DNA from: JAJPHF01 sp035293805
GTDB lineage: Bacteria > Chloroflexota > UBA6077 > JAJPHF01
Direction: 5' to 3'
DNA: 64,000 bases
Assembly (NCBI GenBank): GCA_035293805.1
Contig: DATGMD010000001.1
Span: 149,265 to 213,264, forward strand
Shown: one piece after another, positions 17,482 through 25,631 of the stretch
How the letters are laid out: each line of letters begins with the position of its first letter
Numbering within the stretch: position 1 is the stretch's first letter
Program-made: the position numbers and the translations under genes
Notes under the pieces: generated by a model
The model's database searches: none
Told to the model about the DNA's origin: nothing
Seen by the model: the letters and a program-made list of their open reading frames with translations, nothing else

Positions 17482-17607
17482 CAGCCGTCAGCTTTCCGCC
17501 GTCAGCAGACGGCGGGACGGCGCTGGGCGCTCCAGCGCCGGGCGGTGGTCGCGTGCGTCGCCAGGAGTCGCGCTGCTGATAGCTGACGGCTGACGGTTGA
17601 CGGTTAC
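17478..17607. repeat. TCAGC-rich repeat between guaA and purDE
   Basis: The intergenic stretch holds two blocks of the family: CAGCCGTCAGCTTTCCGCCGTCAG next to the purD start codon, and GCTGATAGCTGACGGCTGACGG near the guaA stop. The blocks are oppositely oriented, so the region could fold into a long imperfect hairpin. The purD ATG is directly attached to the repeat (GGCTGATGG). Confidence 0.7.
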
Positions 17608-17612
17608 CATGG

Positions 17613-19331
17613 CTACTCCCACTCGATCGTGGAGGGGGGCTTGGAGCTGATGTCGTAGACCACGCGGTTCACGCCGGGCACCTCGTTCACGATGCGCGTC
17701 GAGATGCGCGCGAGCAGGTCGTAGGGCACGCGCGCCCAGTCGGCGGTCATCCCATCGTCACTCTGCACGATCCGCACCGCGACGACGTTGGCGTAGGTGC
17801 GGCCATCGCCCATCACGCCGACCGTCCGCAGCGGCGTCAGCACCGCGAAGCTCTGCCATACGCGATGATACAACCCCGCCTTCTTGATCTCGTTCACGAC
17901 GATCCAGTCGGCGGCGCGCAGCATGTCCAGCCGCTCGGCCGTCACCTCGCCCAGGATGCGGATCGCCAGGCCGGGGCCGGGGAACGGCTGGCGCCAGAGC
18001 ACGTCGTCGGGCAGGCCGAGCGCCGCGCCGACCTGGCGCACCTCGTCCTTGAACAGGTAGCGCAGCGGCTCGACCAGGCGGAACGGCAGCCAGTCGGGCA
18101 GGCCGCCCACGTTGTGGTGCGTCTTGATGCGCGCGGCGGCCTTGGTGTCGGCCGTCTTGCTCTCGATCACGTCCGGGTAGAGCGTGCCCTGCGCCAGGAA
18201 GTCGATCTTGCCGAGCGGCCGGGCCTCGTCGGCGAAGACGTGGATGAACTCGTCGCCGATGATCTGGCGCTTCTGCTCGGGGTCGGTGACGCCCGCCAGC
18301 CGCGTCAGGAAGCGCTCCGTGGCGTCCACGTAGATCACGTTCAGGTGCAGGTGGCGCTCGAACGCCGTGAGGCTGCGCTCGGCCTCGTCGCGGCGCAGGA
18401 GCCCGTTGTTCACGAAGATGCAGGTGAGCTGGTCGCCCACGGCGCGGTGGATGAGCGTGGCCGCCACCGCAGAGTCCACGCCGCCCGACAGGGCGCAGAT
18501 CACCTTGCCGTCGCCCACCCGCTGGCGAATGGCGGCCACGGCCTCGTCGACGTAGGAGCCGGGCGTCCAGGTGGGCTGGCAGCCGCACACCTTGAACAGG
18601 AAGTTCGCCAGGAGCTGCTTGCCGTTCGGCGTGTGCGCGACCTCCGGATGGAACTGCAGCCCGATCCAGCCGCGCTCGTTGCCCATCGCGGCTACCGGCG
18701 AGTTGTCGCTGTGCGCGATGGCGCGGAAGCCCGCCGGCAGCTCCGTGATGGCGTCGCCGTGGCTCATCCAGACGGGGAACTCCTCGGGCAGGTCGGCGAA
18801 CAGCGGCGAGACGGGCGGATCGGCGCTGACCAGCGCGTGGCCGTACTCGCGCTTGTCGCTGGCCGCCACGGCGCCGCCCAGCTCGTGGGCCATGAGCTGC
18901 ATGCCGTAGCAGATGCCGAGGATGGGCCGGTTCAGGCGGAACAGGAAAGGTGGCAGACGCGGCGCATCCTTGGCGTAGACGCTGGCCGGGCCGCCGCTCA
19001 GGATGAAGCCGCGCGGGTTGAGCGCCCGCACCCGCGCCTCGTCCACGTCGTGCGGCAGCAGCTCGCAGTATACCTGGTTCTCGCGCACGCGGCGGGCGAT
19101 GAGCTGGCTGTACTGCGAGCCGAAGTCGAGGATCGCGATGGCATCGCGCGGCGTGGGCGGCTCGGGTGGGGCGGTGGCGACCGCGGCGCGCTCGGCCGCG
19201 CCGCCGGCGCGCGCGCCGCCAATCTCCAGGTAAGTCGAAACCTCGATGTCGCCGCTGACGGCCACGCGGTGCGAGTCGCCGCCAGGGCGGGCAGTGCTTT
19301 CGGTGTCGGTATCCTGCGAGTTGTTTGCCAT
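17613..19331 (-). CDS. guaA: GMP synthase (glutamine-hydrolysing)
   Basis: Converts XMP to GMP with ATP and glutamine. The glutaminase domain begins at IAILDFGSQYSQLIARRV (about 66-83) with nucleophile Cys141 (LGICYGMQ) and His228/Glu230 (FHPEV). The PP-loop ATPase motif SGGVDS is at 282-287, and the C-terminal dimerisation domain ends in PPSTIEWE. About 60 extra N-terminal residues, polar and Ala-rich, precede the normal start and have no clear role. GAGGG lies three bases before the ATG inside repeat sequence. It follows guaB3, so XMP and GMP synthesis are adjacent. Confidence 0.96.
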   Translation of the reverse strand: MANNSQDTDTESTARPGGDSHRVAVSGDIEVSTYLEIGGARAGGAAERAAVATAPPEPPTPRDAIAILDFGSQYSQLIARRVRENQVYCELLPHDVDEARVRALNPRGFILSGGPASVYAKDAPRLPPFLFRLNRPILGICYGMQLMAHELGGAVAASDKREYGHALVSADPPVSPLFADLPEEFPVWMSHGDAITELPAGFRAIAHSDNSPVAAMGNERGWIGLQFHPEVAHTPNGKQLLANFLFKVCGCQPTWTPGSYVDEAVAAIRQRVGDGKVICALSGGVDSAVAATLIHRAVGDQLTCIFVNNGLLRRDEAERSLTAFERHLHLNVIYVDATERFLTRLAGVTDPEQKRQIIGDEFIHVFADEARPLGKIDFLAQGTLYPDVIESKTADTKAAARIKTHHNVGGLPDWLPFRLVEPLRYLFKDEVRQVGAALGLPDDVLWRQPFPGPGLAIRILGEVTAERLDMLRAADWIVVNEIKKAGLYHRVWQSFAVLTPLRTVGVMGDGRTYANVVAVRIVQSDDGMTADWARVPYDLLARISTRIVNEVPGVNRVVYDISSKPPSTIEWE

Positions 19332-19466
19332 CAGCCCTCAGTGTGTTAGCTATCAGCCGTCAGCGATCAGCTTTCAGCGATCAGCCGTTAGCTATCAGCT
19401 GAGCGCAGCGCCGCGACCTTCGGCTGAAAGCTGACGGCTAAAAGCTGACAGCTGATAGCTGACCGC
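19329..19466. repeat. TCAGC-rich repeat between guaB3 and guaA
   Basis: The densest copy of this family: units like CTATCAGCCGTCAGCGATCAG on one side and GGCTGAAAGCTGACGGCTAA followed by GCTGACAGCTGATAGCTGAC on the other. The two halves are inverted around 19401-19425 and can form a long hairpin. It fills the whole gap and touches the guaA start codon (GGCTGATGG). Confidence 0.75.
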
Positions 19467-19469
19467 TCG

Positions 19470-20648
19470 CTAGAATGCCCGGGCGAGCTGCCAGAGCTTG
19501 CCCTCGGTCTTGATCGACGGCGCGATGACCATGTCCACGGCGTGCATCTCGCCGAGATTCGCCGCGCCGAGCACGCCCATCGACGTGCGCAGCGCGCCCA
19601 TCAGGTTCTGGGTGCCGTCGGTGCGGGACGTGGGGCCGAACAGCAGCTGCTCCAGCGAGCCCTGGACGCCGACCTTGATGCGCGTGCCGCGCGGGAGGCC
19701 CGGGTGCGGCGTCGCCATGCCCCAGTGGTGGCCCTTGCCGGGCGCCTCCTGGGTCTGGGCGAACGGCGAGCCCAGCATCACGGCGTCGGAGCCGGAGGCG
19801 ATAGCCTTGGCGATGTCACCGCCGGTGCGCATGCCGCCGTCGGTGATGATCGGTACGTAGCGGCCGGTCTGCGCGCGGTAATCGCGGCGGGCCATCGCGC
19901 AGTCCAGCGTGGCGGTGACCTGCGGCACGCCCACGCCCAGCACCTCGCGGCTGGTGCAGGCGGCGCCGGGGCCGACGCCGACCAGCAGGGCGGCGATGCC
20001 CGTCTCCATCAGCTCCAGGGCGGCGGAGTAGGCCACGCAGTTGCCTACGATCACCGGGACCGGCATCCAGCGGCAGAAGTCGCGCAGCGACAGGTGCGTC
20101 TGCGCGCGGGAGCGGTGCTGCGCCGCCGTTACGGTCGCCTGCACCACGAAGATGTCCACGCCCGCGTCCACCGCGATGCGGCCATAGGCGGCGGCGTTGG
20201 CCGGGGTGGCCGAAACGGCCGCGATCACGCCGCCGGCCTTGATCTCCTCGACACGGCGCTTGATGAGGTCGTTGCGCACGGGCGCGCGGTAGAGGTCTTG
20301 TAGCAGGGCGGTGGCCTGCTCAGCGGGCGCCGCGGCGATCTTCGCCAGCGGCTCGGCCGGGTCGTCGTAGCGGGTCTGCAAACCGTCGAGGTTGAGGACG
20401 GCCAGGCCGCTGAGCCGGCCGAGGGCAATCGCAAAGGCGGGATCGACCACGCCATCCATGGCCGAGGCGACCACGGGCAACGCGAACCGGTGAGGGCCGA
20501 CCTGCCAGGAAATGTCCACGTCGTCGGGATCGATCGTCAGCGCGCCGGGCACCAGCGCTACGTCATCAAAACCGTAAGCGGGGCGCAGCCGTGCGCTCCC
20601 GCTTACGTGCATGTCCGCGACCGTGGACGTAAGCTGCTCTGTGGCCAT
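19470..20648 (-). CDS. guaB3: GuaB3 family IMP dehydrogenase-related protein
   Basis: An IMPDH/GMP reductase TIM barrel without CBS domains, 392 residues, matching the GuaB3 group. YGFDDVALVP opens the barrel; the catalytic loop is GVGPGAACTSREVLGVGVPQ with the nucleophile Cys; DGGMRTGGDIAKAIASGSDAVM is the phosphate site. Being first in an operon with guaA supports a role in the IMP to XMP step, though some GuaB3 members have other activities. The ATG at 20648 has GGGGAGG five bases upstream; a GTG two codons earlier is less likely. Confidence 0.9.
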   Translation of the reverse strand: MATEQLTSTVADMHVSGSARLRPAYGFDDVALVPGALTIDPDDVDISWQVGPHRFALPVVASAMDGVVDPAFAIALGRLSGLAVLNLDGLQTRYDDPAEPLAKIAAAPAEQATALLQDLYRAPVRNDLIKRRVEEIKAGGVIAAVSATPANAAAYGRIAVDAGVDIFVVQATVTAAQHRSRAQTHLSLRDFCRWMPVPVIVGNCVAYSAALELMETGIAALLVGVGPGAACTSREVLGVGVPQVTATLDCAMARRDYRAQTGRYVPIITDGGMRTGGDIAKAIASGSDAVMLGSPFAQTQEAPGKGHHWGMATPHPGLPRGTRIKVGVQGSLEQLLFGPTSRTDGTQNLMGALRTSMGVLGAANLGEMHAVDMVIAPSIKTEGKLWQLARAF

Positions 20649-21143
20649 CTGCACCTCCCCAGCGAGCGATCAGCGCCCGAGCCCGCGGCGATCCGAGGGA
20701 CCGACCACCGAGCCGACGGCTCGCCGCTGACCACTGACGTCCTGGTCGGGGCTGGTTACAAAAATGGCTCAGACACCGACTCCAGCGCGCTCGAGAGCGG
20801 CCGCAAGGTCGCTGAGCCATCGTTACCCGGAAACCGTCGGCGGCTGGCCCAAGTGTCGCCGCCATTGCTCTTACGATACCAGACCGCGAAGGGTCGGATC
20901 AACCGCCAAACGGAGCCAGGCGCGCTCCCAGCACGCCTCAAGACACAACATGTAGTAGGCAAGAAGGGGTGTGTGCCCAACATGCGCGAATTGCTCGCGG
21001 CCAGCCGCTGGCCGCTTGTGGAGAGGCGCAGGACATTATGTACGCTGGCGGGCCGGCGGTGGCAACGGGGTCGTGGGCGGCGATGCTTCACTCACTCTGA
21101 ACCGCCGGGGGAGGGCTCGGCGCGGCTGATAATTCACCGCTCC
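20649..21143 (-). promoter_or_regulatory. Leader region of the guaB3 operon with candidate promoter and attenuator
   Basis: On the minus strand TTGATC, an 18-base gap and TATCGT form a candidate promoter in 20870-20900. About 60 to 130 bases further on, ATGGCTCAG (20813-20821) pairs perfectly with CTGAGCCAT (20765-20773) and is followed by TTTTTG, which looks like an intrinsic terminator about 115 bases before guaB3. A smaller GAGCC-gtc-GGCTC hairpin lies between it and the gene. This is the layout of an attenuated purine operon; I do not recognise a purine riboswitch core or a T-box. The rest of the 500-base gap shows no gene. Confidence 0.45.
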
Positions 21144-21152
21144 TGGTATGAT
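21144..21152 (+). promoter_or_regulatory. Extended -10 promoter of the first GT87 gene
   Basis: TGG followed by TATGAT, an extended -10 box. The expected transcript start is near 21159, so the GTG at 21161 would be almost leaderless, whereas the GTG at 21188 gets a short leader with a ribosome site. Confidence 0.5.
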
Positions 21153-21187
21153 GCCGGCGAGTGAGCGGGGGGGGGGCGGAGAGCAGC

Positions 21188-22576
21188 GTGGCGGCAGCCG
21201 GGTTCGGGGGGCGCGGCAGGGCGCGGGCGCTGTGCGCGCGCTGGCTCGCCATCTGGGGGCGCGGCCTGCTGCTCGCGGCGGCGGTCCTGCTGGTCGGCCT
21301 GGGCACCGTGCGGGTCGTTGGCCTGGTGGCGAGCCAGCTGGCCGATGGCGATGACTTCACCCCCTACTGGAACGGCGCGGCCGCAGTTGCGGCAGGCCAG
21401 GATCCCTACGCGTGGGTCAGCACGGCCCGCCATCAAGAGACGGCCGACTACATCTACCCGCCGCCGCTGGCGCTGCTGCTTGCGCCACTGACTCGGGTGG
21501 TCGACTACCCCACGGCGCGCTGGCTCTGGCTGGCGCTCGGCGCGGCGTTTGTCGCGGTGAGCGTCGCGCTGGTGTGGCGTACGAGCGGCCTCCGCGCGCG
21601 GGGGGTGAGCGCTCTCGCCTGCGCGGCGCTGATTGGGCTCTGGCCGTCGCTCGTCTCGGCCCTGGCCGCCGGCACGCTCAGTCCGATGCTGCTCCTCGCG
21701 GTCGCGGGCGCCTATGCTAGCTTGCGGGCGGGGCGGCCGCTAGTGGCGGGCGGCCTCGTCGCGCTGGCGGGCTACTCGAAGTCGTTCCCGGCATTGCTCG
21801 CGGTGTATTTGCTGCTGCGCGGCCGATGGCGCGCCTGCCTGGGCGTGGCGGCCACGGGGATAGCGCTGCTGACCTGGACGCTGCTGGCCCTAGGCTGGGA
21901 GGCACACTGGCGCTACCTGAGTGGCGTCGTCCCGGCGCAGCGCTTCTGGTTCGGGGCGACGTCGAACGTCTCGCTCACGGGTGTGGTGACGCGCCTGCTG
22001 AGCGAGAACCCGTTCACGACGCCAGTCGCCGCCGCGCCGGTCATAGCGCCGGCCTCCATCGCGCTGGCGGCCGCCGCGCTGCTCGCGGCGACGGCATGCG
22101 CCGTCTGGCGGCTGCCGGCCGACTGGGAAAGCGAGTCGCTGGGCTTCGGGCTGGCGGTGACGGCCATGCTACTCGTGTCGCCGATCAACGGCAACGGGAA
22201 CCTGATCCTGGCCATCATCCCGCTCACCGCGGCCGCCGCGCGCGTCCAAGCTGACTGGCCGCGCGGCCTGCGCTGGCTTCTCATCGCATCCCTACTGCTG
22301 GCGCTGCCGGTCGAATTTGGCGAGCTTGCGCCCGTTCGGGCGTGGTATCTGGAGCAAGGGGCGCAGGTGCCGGTGACCGAACTGTTCTGGCGGCAGGGTT
22401 GGGGCAACCTCCTGCTGGACGGACCGTTCTGCGGCCTGATCGCGCTCTGGGCGCTGGTGCTGCGGCTTAGCCTGCAACGTGCCGGTCAGCGCCGAGTGTC
22501 GGGCGTGTGTCCGGCGGGGGACGCGGCTGGCTTGCTGGCCGGCCGGGCGCCGCGGGCACGTGGGGAGCTGGCCTAG
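21188..22576 (+). CDS. GT87/DUF2029 family membrane glycosyltransferase, copy A
   Basis: A polytopic GT-C-type protein of about 10 membrane helices, related to PimE-like mannosyltransferases that use polyprenyl-phosphate sugars. The catalytic-loop motif GDDFTPYWNGA follows the first helix, then YIYPPPLALLLAPLTRVVDY, later SPINGNGNL and C-terminal WRQGWGNLLLDGP. It is close in sequence to copies B, C and G. GTG 21188 with GGAG six bases upstream is preferred over GTG 21161. Its TAG overlaps the GTG of copy B by one base, so the two are cotranslated. Sugar donor and acceptor are unknown. Confidence 0.82.
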   Translation: MAAAGFGGRGRARALCARWLAIWGRGLLLAAAVLLVGLGTVRVVGLVASQLADGDDFTPYWNGAAAVAAGQDPYAWVSTARHQETADYIYPPPLALLLAPLTRVVDYPTARWLWLALGAAFVAVSVALVWRTSGLRARGVSALACAALIGLWPSLVSALAAGTLSPMLLLAVAGAYASLRAGRPLVAGGLVALAGYSKSFPALLAVYLLLRGRWRACLGVAATGIALLTWTLLALGWEAHWRYLSGVVPAQRFWFGATSNVSLTGVVTRLLSENPFTTPVAAAPVIAPASIALAAAALLAATACAVWRLPADWESESLGFGLAVTAMLLVSPINGNGNLILAIIPLTAAAARVQADWPRGLRWLLIASLLLALPVEFGELAPVRAWYLEQGAQVPVTELFWRQGWGNLLLDGPFCGLIALWALVLRLSLQRAGQRRVSGVCPAGDAAGLLAGRAPRARGELA

Positions 22577-23886
22577 TGTGGGGCACGCTCGACGAGGCGC
22601 CGGCTGCGGCGGCGCGGCTGGCGCCGCCGGCGGGCGGGGCGCACTGGACTCGGCTGAGGCCGGTGGTATTGAGCCTGCTGGCGCTGGTGGTGCTGATCGC
22701 CGGCGCGGTGCAGGTGGTCACGCTCGTCAATAGCTGGCTGATGGAGGGCGACGACTTCGCGCAGTACTGGGCTGGCGCCCGGGCGGTCGCGACGGGCCGG
22801 AGCCCGTATGAGTGGGCGCAGGCCAACCAACCACTCGAAGTCACGGACTACAACTACCCGCCGCTGCTCGCGCTGCTCCTGGCACCCGTGACGCTGGTGC
22901 TCGATTACCCCACCGCCCGTTGGGCGTGGCTGGCCTTCAGCGCTCTATGCGTGGGGATCGGCGTCGTGGTGGCCTGGCGGACGAGCGGGGTGCGCTGGCG
23001 CGAGCCGAGCGGCATCGCGGCATTGGCGTTCATCGGCCTGCTGCCGGCGACGTGTATAGCCCTCGAGATGGGCCAGCTAAGCCCGCAGCTGCTGCTCGTG
23101 ATCGCGCTCAGCTACGGGGCGCTCGGCCGCCACGCGGGCTGGGCCGGCGCGCTGGCCGCGGTGGCAACGTATCTCAAGAGCTTCCCGGGCTTGCTTCTCG
23201 GCAACCTGCTGCTGCGGCGGCAGTGGCGGGCTTGCATCGCGGCGATCAGTGCGGGCCTCGCCCTGGTTGCGGCTTCGCTGGCCGTGCTCGGCTGGGAGGC
23301 CCACTGGGAGTATGTGACGCGCGTCATCCCGGCGCAGAGCCGCTGGCTCGGCGGACCGTTCAACGTGTCCCTCACCGGGTTCTTCACCCGCTTGTTCGTC
23401 GATACGCCGTTCACCAGTCCGATTGTCGCGGCGCAGGGGGCCGGGCTGGCGCTCATCGCGCTGAGCACCCTCCTGGTTCTGGCGGCGACGGGCTATTGGG
23501 CCGCCCGTGCACGGAGCAGCGCCGAGGGGGAGCGCGCGGCCTTTGCGCTCACCGTGGTCGCGATGATGCTCGTCGCGCCCATCAACGGGCAGTACAACCT
23601 GGCGCTGGCCCTGGTGCCGCTGGCGGAACTGGTGGCGAGTGTGCAGCGGAGGTGGCCGCACGGGCTGCGCTGGCTCCTGCTGGTCTGGCTGCTGCTCAGC
23701 CTACCGGTGGAGTTCTGCGACCTAGGCTTGTTCACTCACTGGTGCGGCCCCGACTTGAGCAACGTGCCGGTGAAGGATCTTCCCTGGCGGCAGGGGTGGG
23801 GCAACCTGCTGATGTCCGCGCGGTTCTTCGGGCTGGTGTCCCTGTGGGCGCTGCTCATCCGGCTTTGCCTGGAGCGCTCGCGATGA
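22576..23886 (+). CDS. GT87/DUF2029 family membrane glycosyltransferase, copy B
   Basis: Paralogue of copy A: EGDDFAQYWAGARAVA, YNYPPLLALLLAPVTLVLDY, SFPGLLLGNLLLRRQWRA, APINGQYNLALA and LPWRQGWGNLLMSARF. The GTG at 22576 shares its G with the stop of copy A (TAGTG) and has GGGGAG eight bases upstream, which points to translational coupling. About ten hydrophobic helices; the first extracytoplasmic loop carries the conserved aspartates expected for GT-C catalysis. No signal of decay. Confidence 0.82.
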   Translation: MWGTLDEAPAAAARLAPPAGGAHWTRLRPVVLSLLALVVLIAGAVQVVTLVNSWLMEGDDFAQYWAGARAVATGRSPYEWAQANQPLEVTDYNYPPLLALLLAPVTLVLDYPTARWAWLAFSALCVGIGVVVAWRTSGVRWREPSGIAALAFIGLLPATCIALEMGQLSPQLLLVIALSYGALGRHAGWAGALAAVATYLKSFPGLLLGNLLLRRQWRACIAAISAGLALVAASLAVLGWEAHWEYVTRVIPAQSRWLGGPFNVSLTGFFTRLFVDTPFTSPIVAAQGAGLALIALSTLLVLAATGYWAARARSSAEGERAAFALTVVAMMLVAPINGQYNLALALVPLAELVASVQRRWPHGLRWLLLVWLLLSLPVEFCDLGLFTHWCGPDLSNVPVKDLPWRQGWGNLLMSARFFGLVSLWALLIRLCLERSR

Positions 23887-23986
23887 GCTTCGGGCGGGCG
23901 GCCGGCCGGCGCGACAGCCCGCGCTTGTGCCTGGCTCCACGCGGCCGCTCCGGCCGACGGGCGATGGCGGCAGGAGGCGGCTTGCG

Positions 23987-25396
23987 ATGATCCCGCCAGG
24001 CCGCCCGGCGACTAGAGAGCGCGGGGACGTGCCGGACGCGAGCCAGGGCGGCGCGTCCCCCCTGGTTGCGCGCCCGCGGCCGGGCGCGCCCGGCCGCGGG
24101 CGAACGTGGGCGCGGAACGCGGGCGTGGTGGCGCTGGCGCTGCTCTTGCTGCTGGCGATCGGCGTCCGCGTAGTGCTGGTCGTGCAAGGCGGGCTGGTCG
24201 CGGGCGACGATTTCACGCCGTACTGGAACGGCGCGCGCGCCGTCGCCGCGGGCCAGAGCCCATACGCCTGGCTGGCGGAGAACCGGCCGCAGGAGGTGCC
24301 GGACTACATCTACCCACCCCTGCTGGCCATGCTGCTGGCGCCGTTCGCGCTCGTACTGGACTATGCCGCCGCGCGCTGGGCGTGGTTGGCCCTGAGTGCG
24401 GCCTGCCTGCTCGTCGCCGCCGCGCTTGCTTGGCGCACGAGCGGCCTGCGGGCGCGGGGGCCAGGCAAGATGGCACTCGTGCCGCTGCTCGTGCTGCTGC
24501 CCGCCGCCACGTCGGCGCTCGGCGCCGGCACGCTCAGTCCCGTGCTCGCGCTCACCACAGCCGGGACGTTCGCCGCCGCGCTTGGCGGCCGCGGGCGCCT
24601 GGCCGGGGCGCTTGTCGCGGTGGGCGCCTACCTGAAGTCGTTTCCGGCGCTGCTGGGCGGCTACCTGCTGTTGCGGCGGCAGTGGCGCGCGGCGCTCGCC
24701 GCCCTGGCCTCGGGGCTGCTGCTCGTCGCCGCGTCGCTGTTGCTGCTCGGCTGGCAGGTCCACTGGGCCTACCTTACGGGTGTGATTCCCGCGCAGCGCC
24801 GCTGGTTCGGGATGCCGCTCAACGTCTCCCTGACCGGCCTGTTCACGCGCCTGTTCAGCGCCGGCGGCTTTGGCACGCCGGTGGTCGACGCCCCCGCGCT
24901 GGCGTCGCTCGCGATCGGCGCCACGACGGCAGCACTCCTCGCCGCGAGCGCCTATGCGATCTGGCGGGCGCGGTCCGACCGGGGCGGCGAGGCCGCGGCG
25001 TTCGGGCTGGCGGTGGTCGCCATGCTGCTGCTGTCGCCGATCAACGGCCAGTACAACTTGGTGATCGCGGTCGTGCCGGTGGCAGTCGCGGCGGCCGCCG
25101 TGCAGCGCGCCTGGCCGCGCCACCTGCGCTGGCTCTTGCTGATCGCGCTGTTGCTCAGCCTGCCGGTCGAGCCGTGCGACCTGGCGCTTCTGCGCGACGC
25201 CTGTATGGGGCCGGCGGGCCTAGCGGAGGGGCTGCCGTGGCGCCAGGCCTGGGGGAGCTTGCTGATCACCGGGCCGCTGTGGGGGCTGCTGGCGCTCTGG
25301 GCGCTGCTCTTTCGGCTCTGCCTCGCCCCCGGCGCGCGGCCCGTCCGAGCGGGTCGTGGTGCGTGGCCGCTCTCGCCACGGGCGCCGGCCCGCTGA
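23987..25396 (+). CDS. GT87/DUF2029 family membrane glycosyltransferase, copy C
   Basis: Third tandem paralogue: AGDDFTPYWNGARAVAAGQ, YIYPPLLAMLLAPFALVLDY, LSPINGQYNLVIAVVP and GLPWRQAWGSLLITGP. The ATG at 23987 has AGGAGG about nine bases upstream. The N-terminus has a 45-residue Pro/Arg/Gly-rich cytoplasmic stretch before the first helix. After the last helix (LLFRLCLAPG) the frame runs into about 20 low-complexity residues because it crosses the junction with a remnant of another copy. Confidence 0.82.
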   Translation: MIPPGRPATRERGDVPDASQGGASPLVARPRPGAPGRGRTWARNAGVVALALLLLLAIGVRVVLVVQGGLVAGDDFTPYWNGARAVAAGQSPYAWLAENRPQEVPDYIYPPLLAMLLAPFALVLDYAAARWAWLALSAACLLVAAALAWRTSGLRARGPGKMALVPLLVLLPAATSALGAGTLSPVLALTTAGTFAAALGGRGRLAGALVAVGAYLKSFPALLGGYLLLRRQWRAALAALASGLLLVAASLLLLGWQVHWAYLTGVIPAQRRWFGMPLNVSLTGLFTRLFSAGGFGTPVVDAPALASLAIGATTAALLAASAYAIWRARSDRGGEAAAFGLAVVAMLLLSPINGQYNLVIAVVPVAVAAAAVQRAWPRHLRWLLLIALLLSLPVEPCDLALLRDACMGPAGLAEGLPWRQAWGSLLITGPLWGLLALWALLFRLCLAPGARPVRAGRGAWPLSPRAPAR

Positions 25397-25510
25397 ACGC
25401 GCTGCCGCTACGAGCGGGCTGGTGGAACCTGACGATGCTCGTCCCGCTCGCCGGCCTGCTCGCGCTCTGGTGGCTGCTAGTGCGCCTCTGCCTGGAACCG
25501 CCGGCGGCCA
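25384..25510 (+). pseudogene. C-terminal remnant of a further GT87 copy
   Basis: In a different frame from copy C, this stretch reads NALPLRAGWWNLTMLVPLAG followed by LLALWWLLVRLCLEPPAAS. That aligns with the ends of the intact copies, for example ALPWRYGWGNLLSCGPLVG then LILLWALLVRSCLEPSAAT in copy G. Nothing upstream in this frame resembles the rest of the protein; instead copy C ends here. It therefore looks like the scar of a deletion or recombination between tandem paralogues, leaving one tail behind. Confidence 0.7.
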
Positions 25511-25631
25511 GCGAGGAGGGCGATGCCCTCCGAGGCGCGGGGCTGCCGGCCCGCGGGGCGCGAGCCGAGCCGCTGCCCGCCGGCCAGGGGAGCGCGGCCT
25601 GGGGTCCAGCAGGGCCGGTCCCCGGCGCGGC

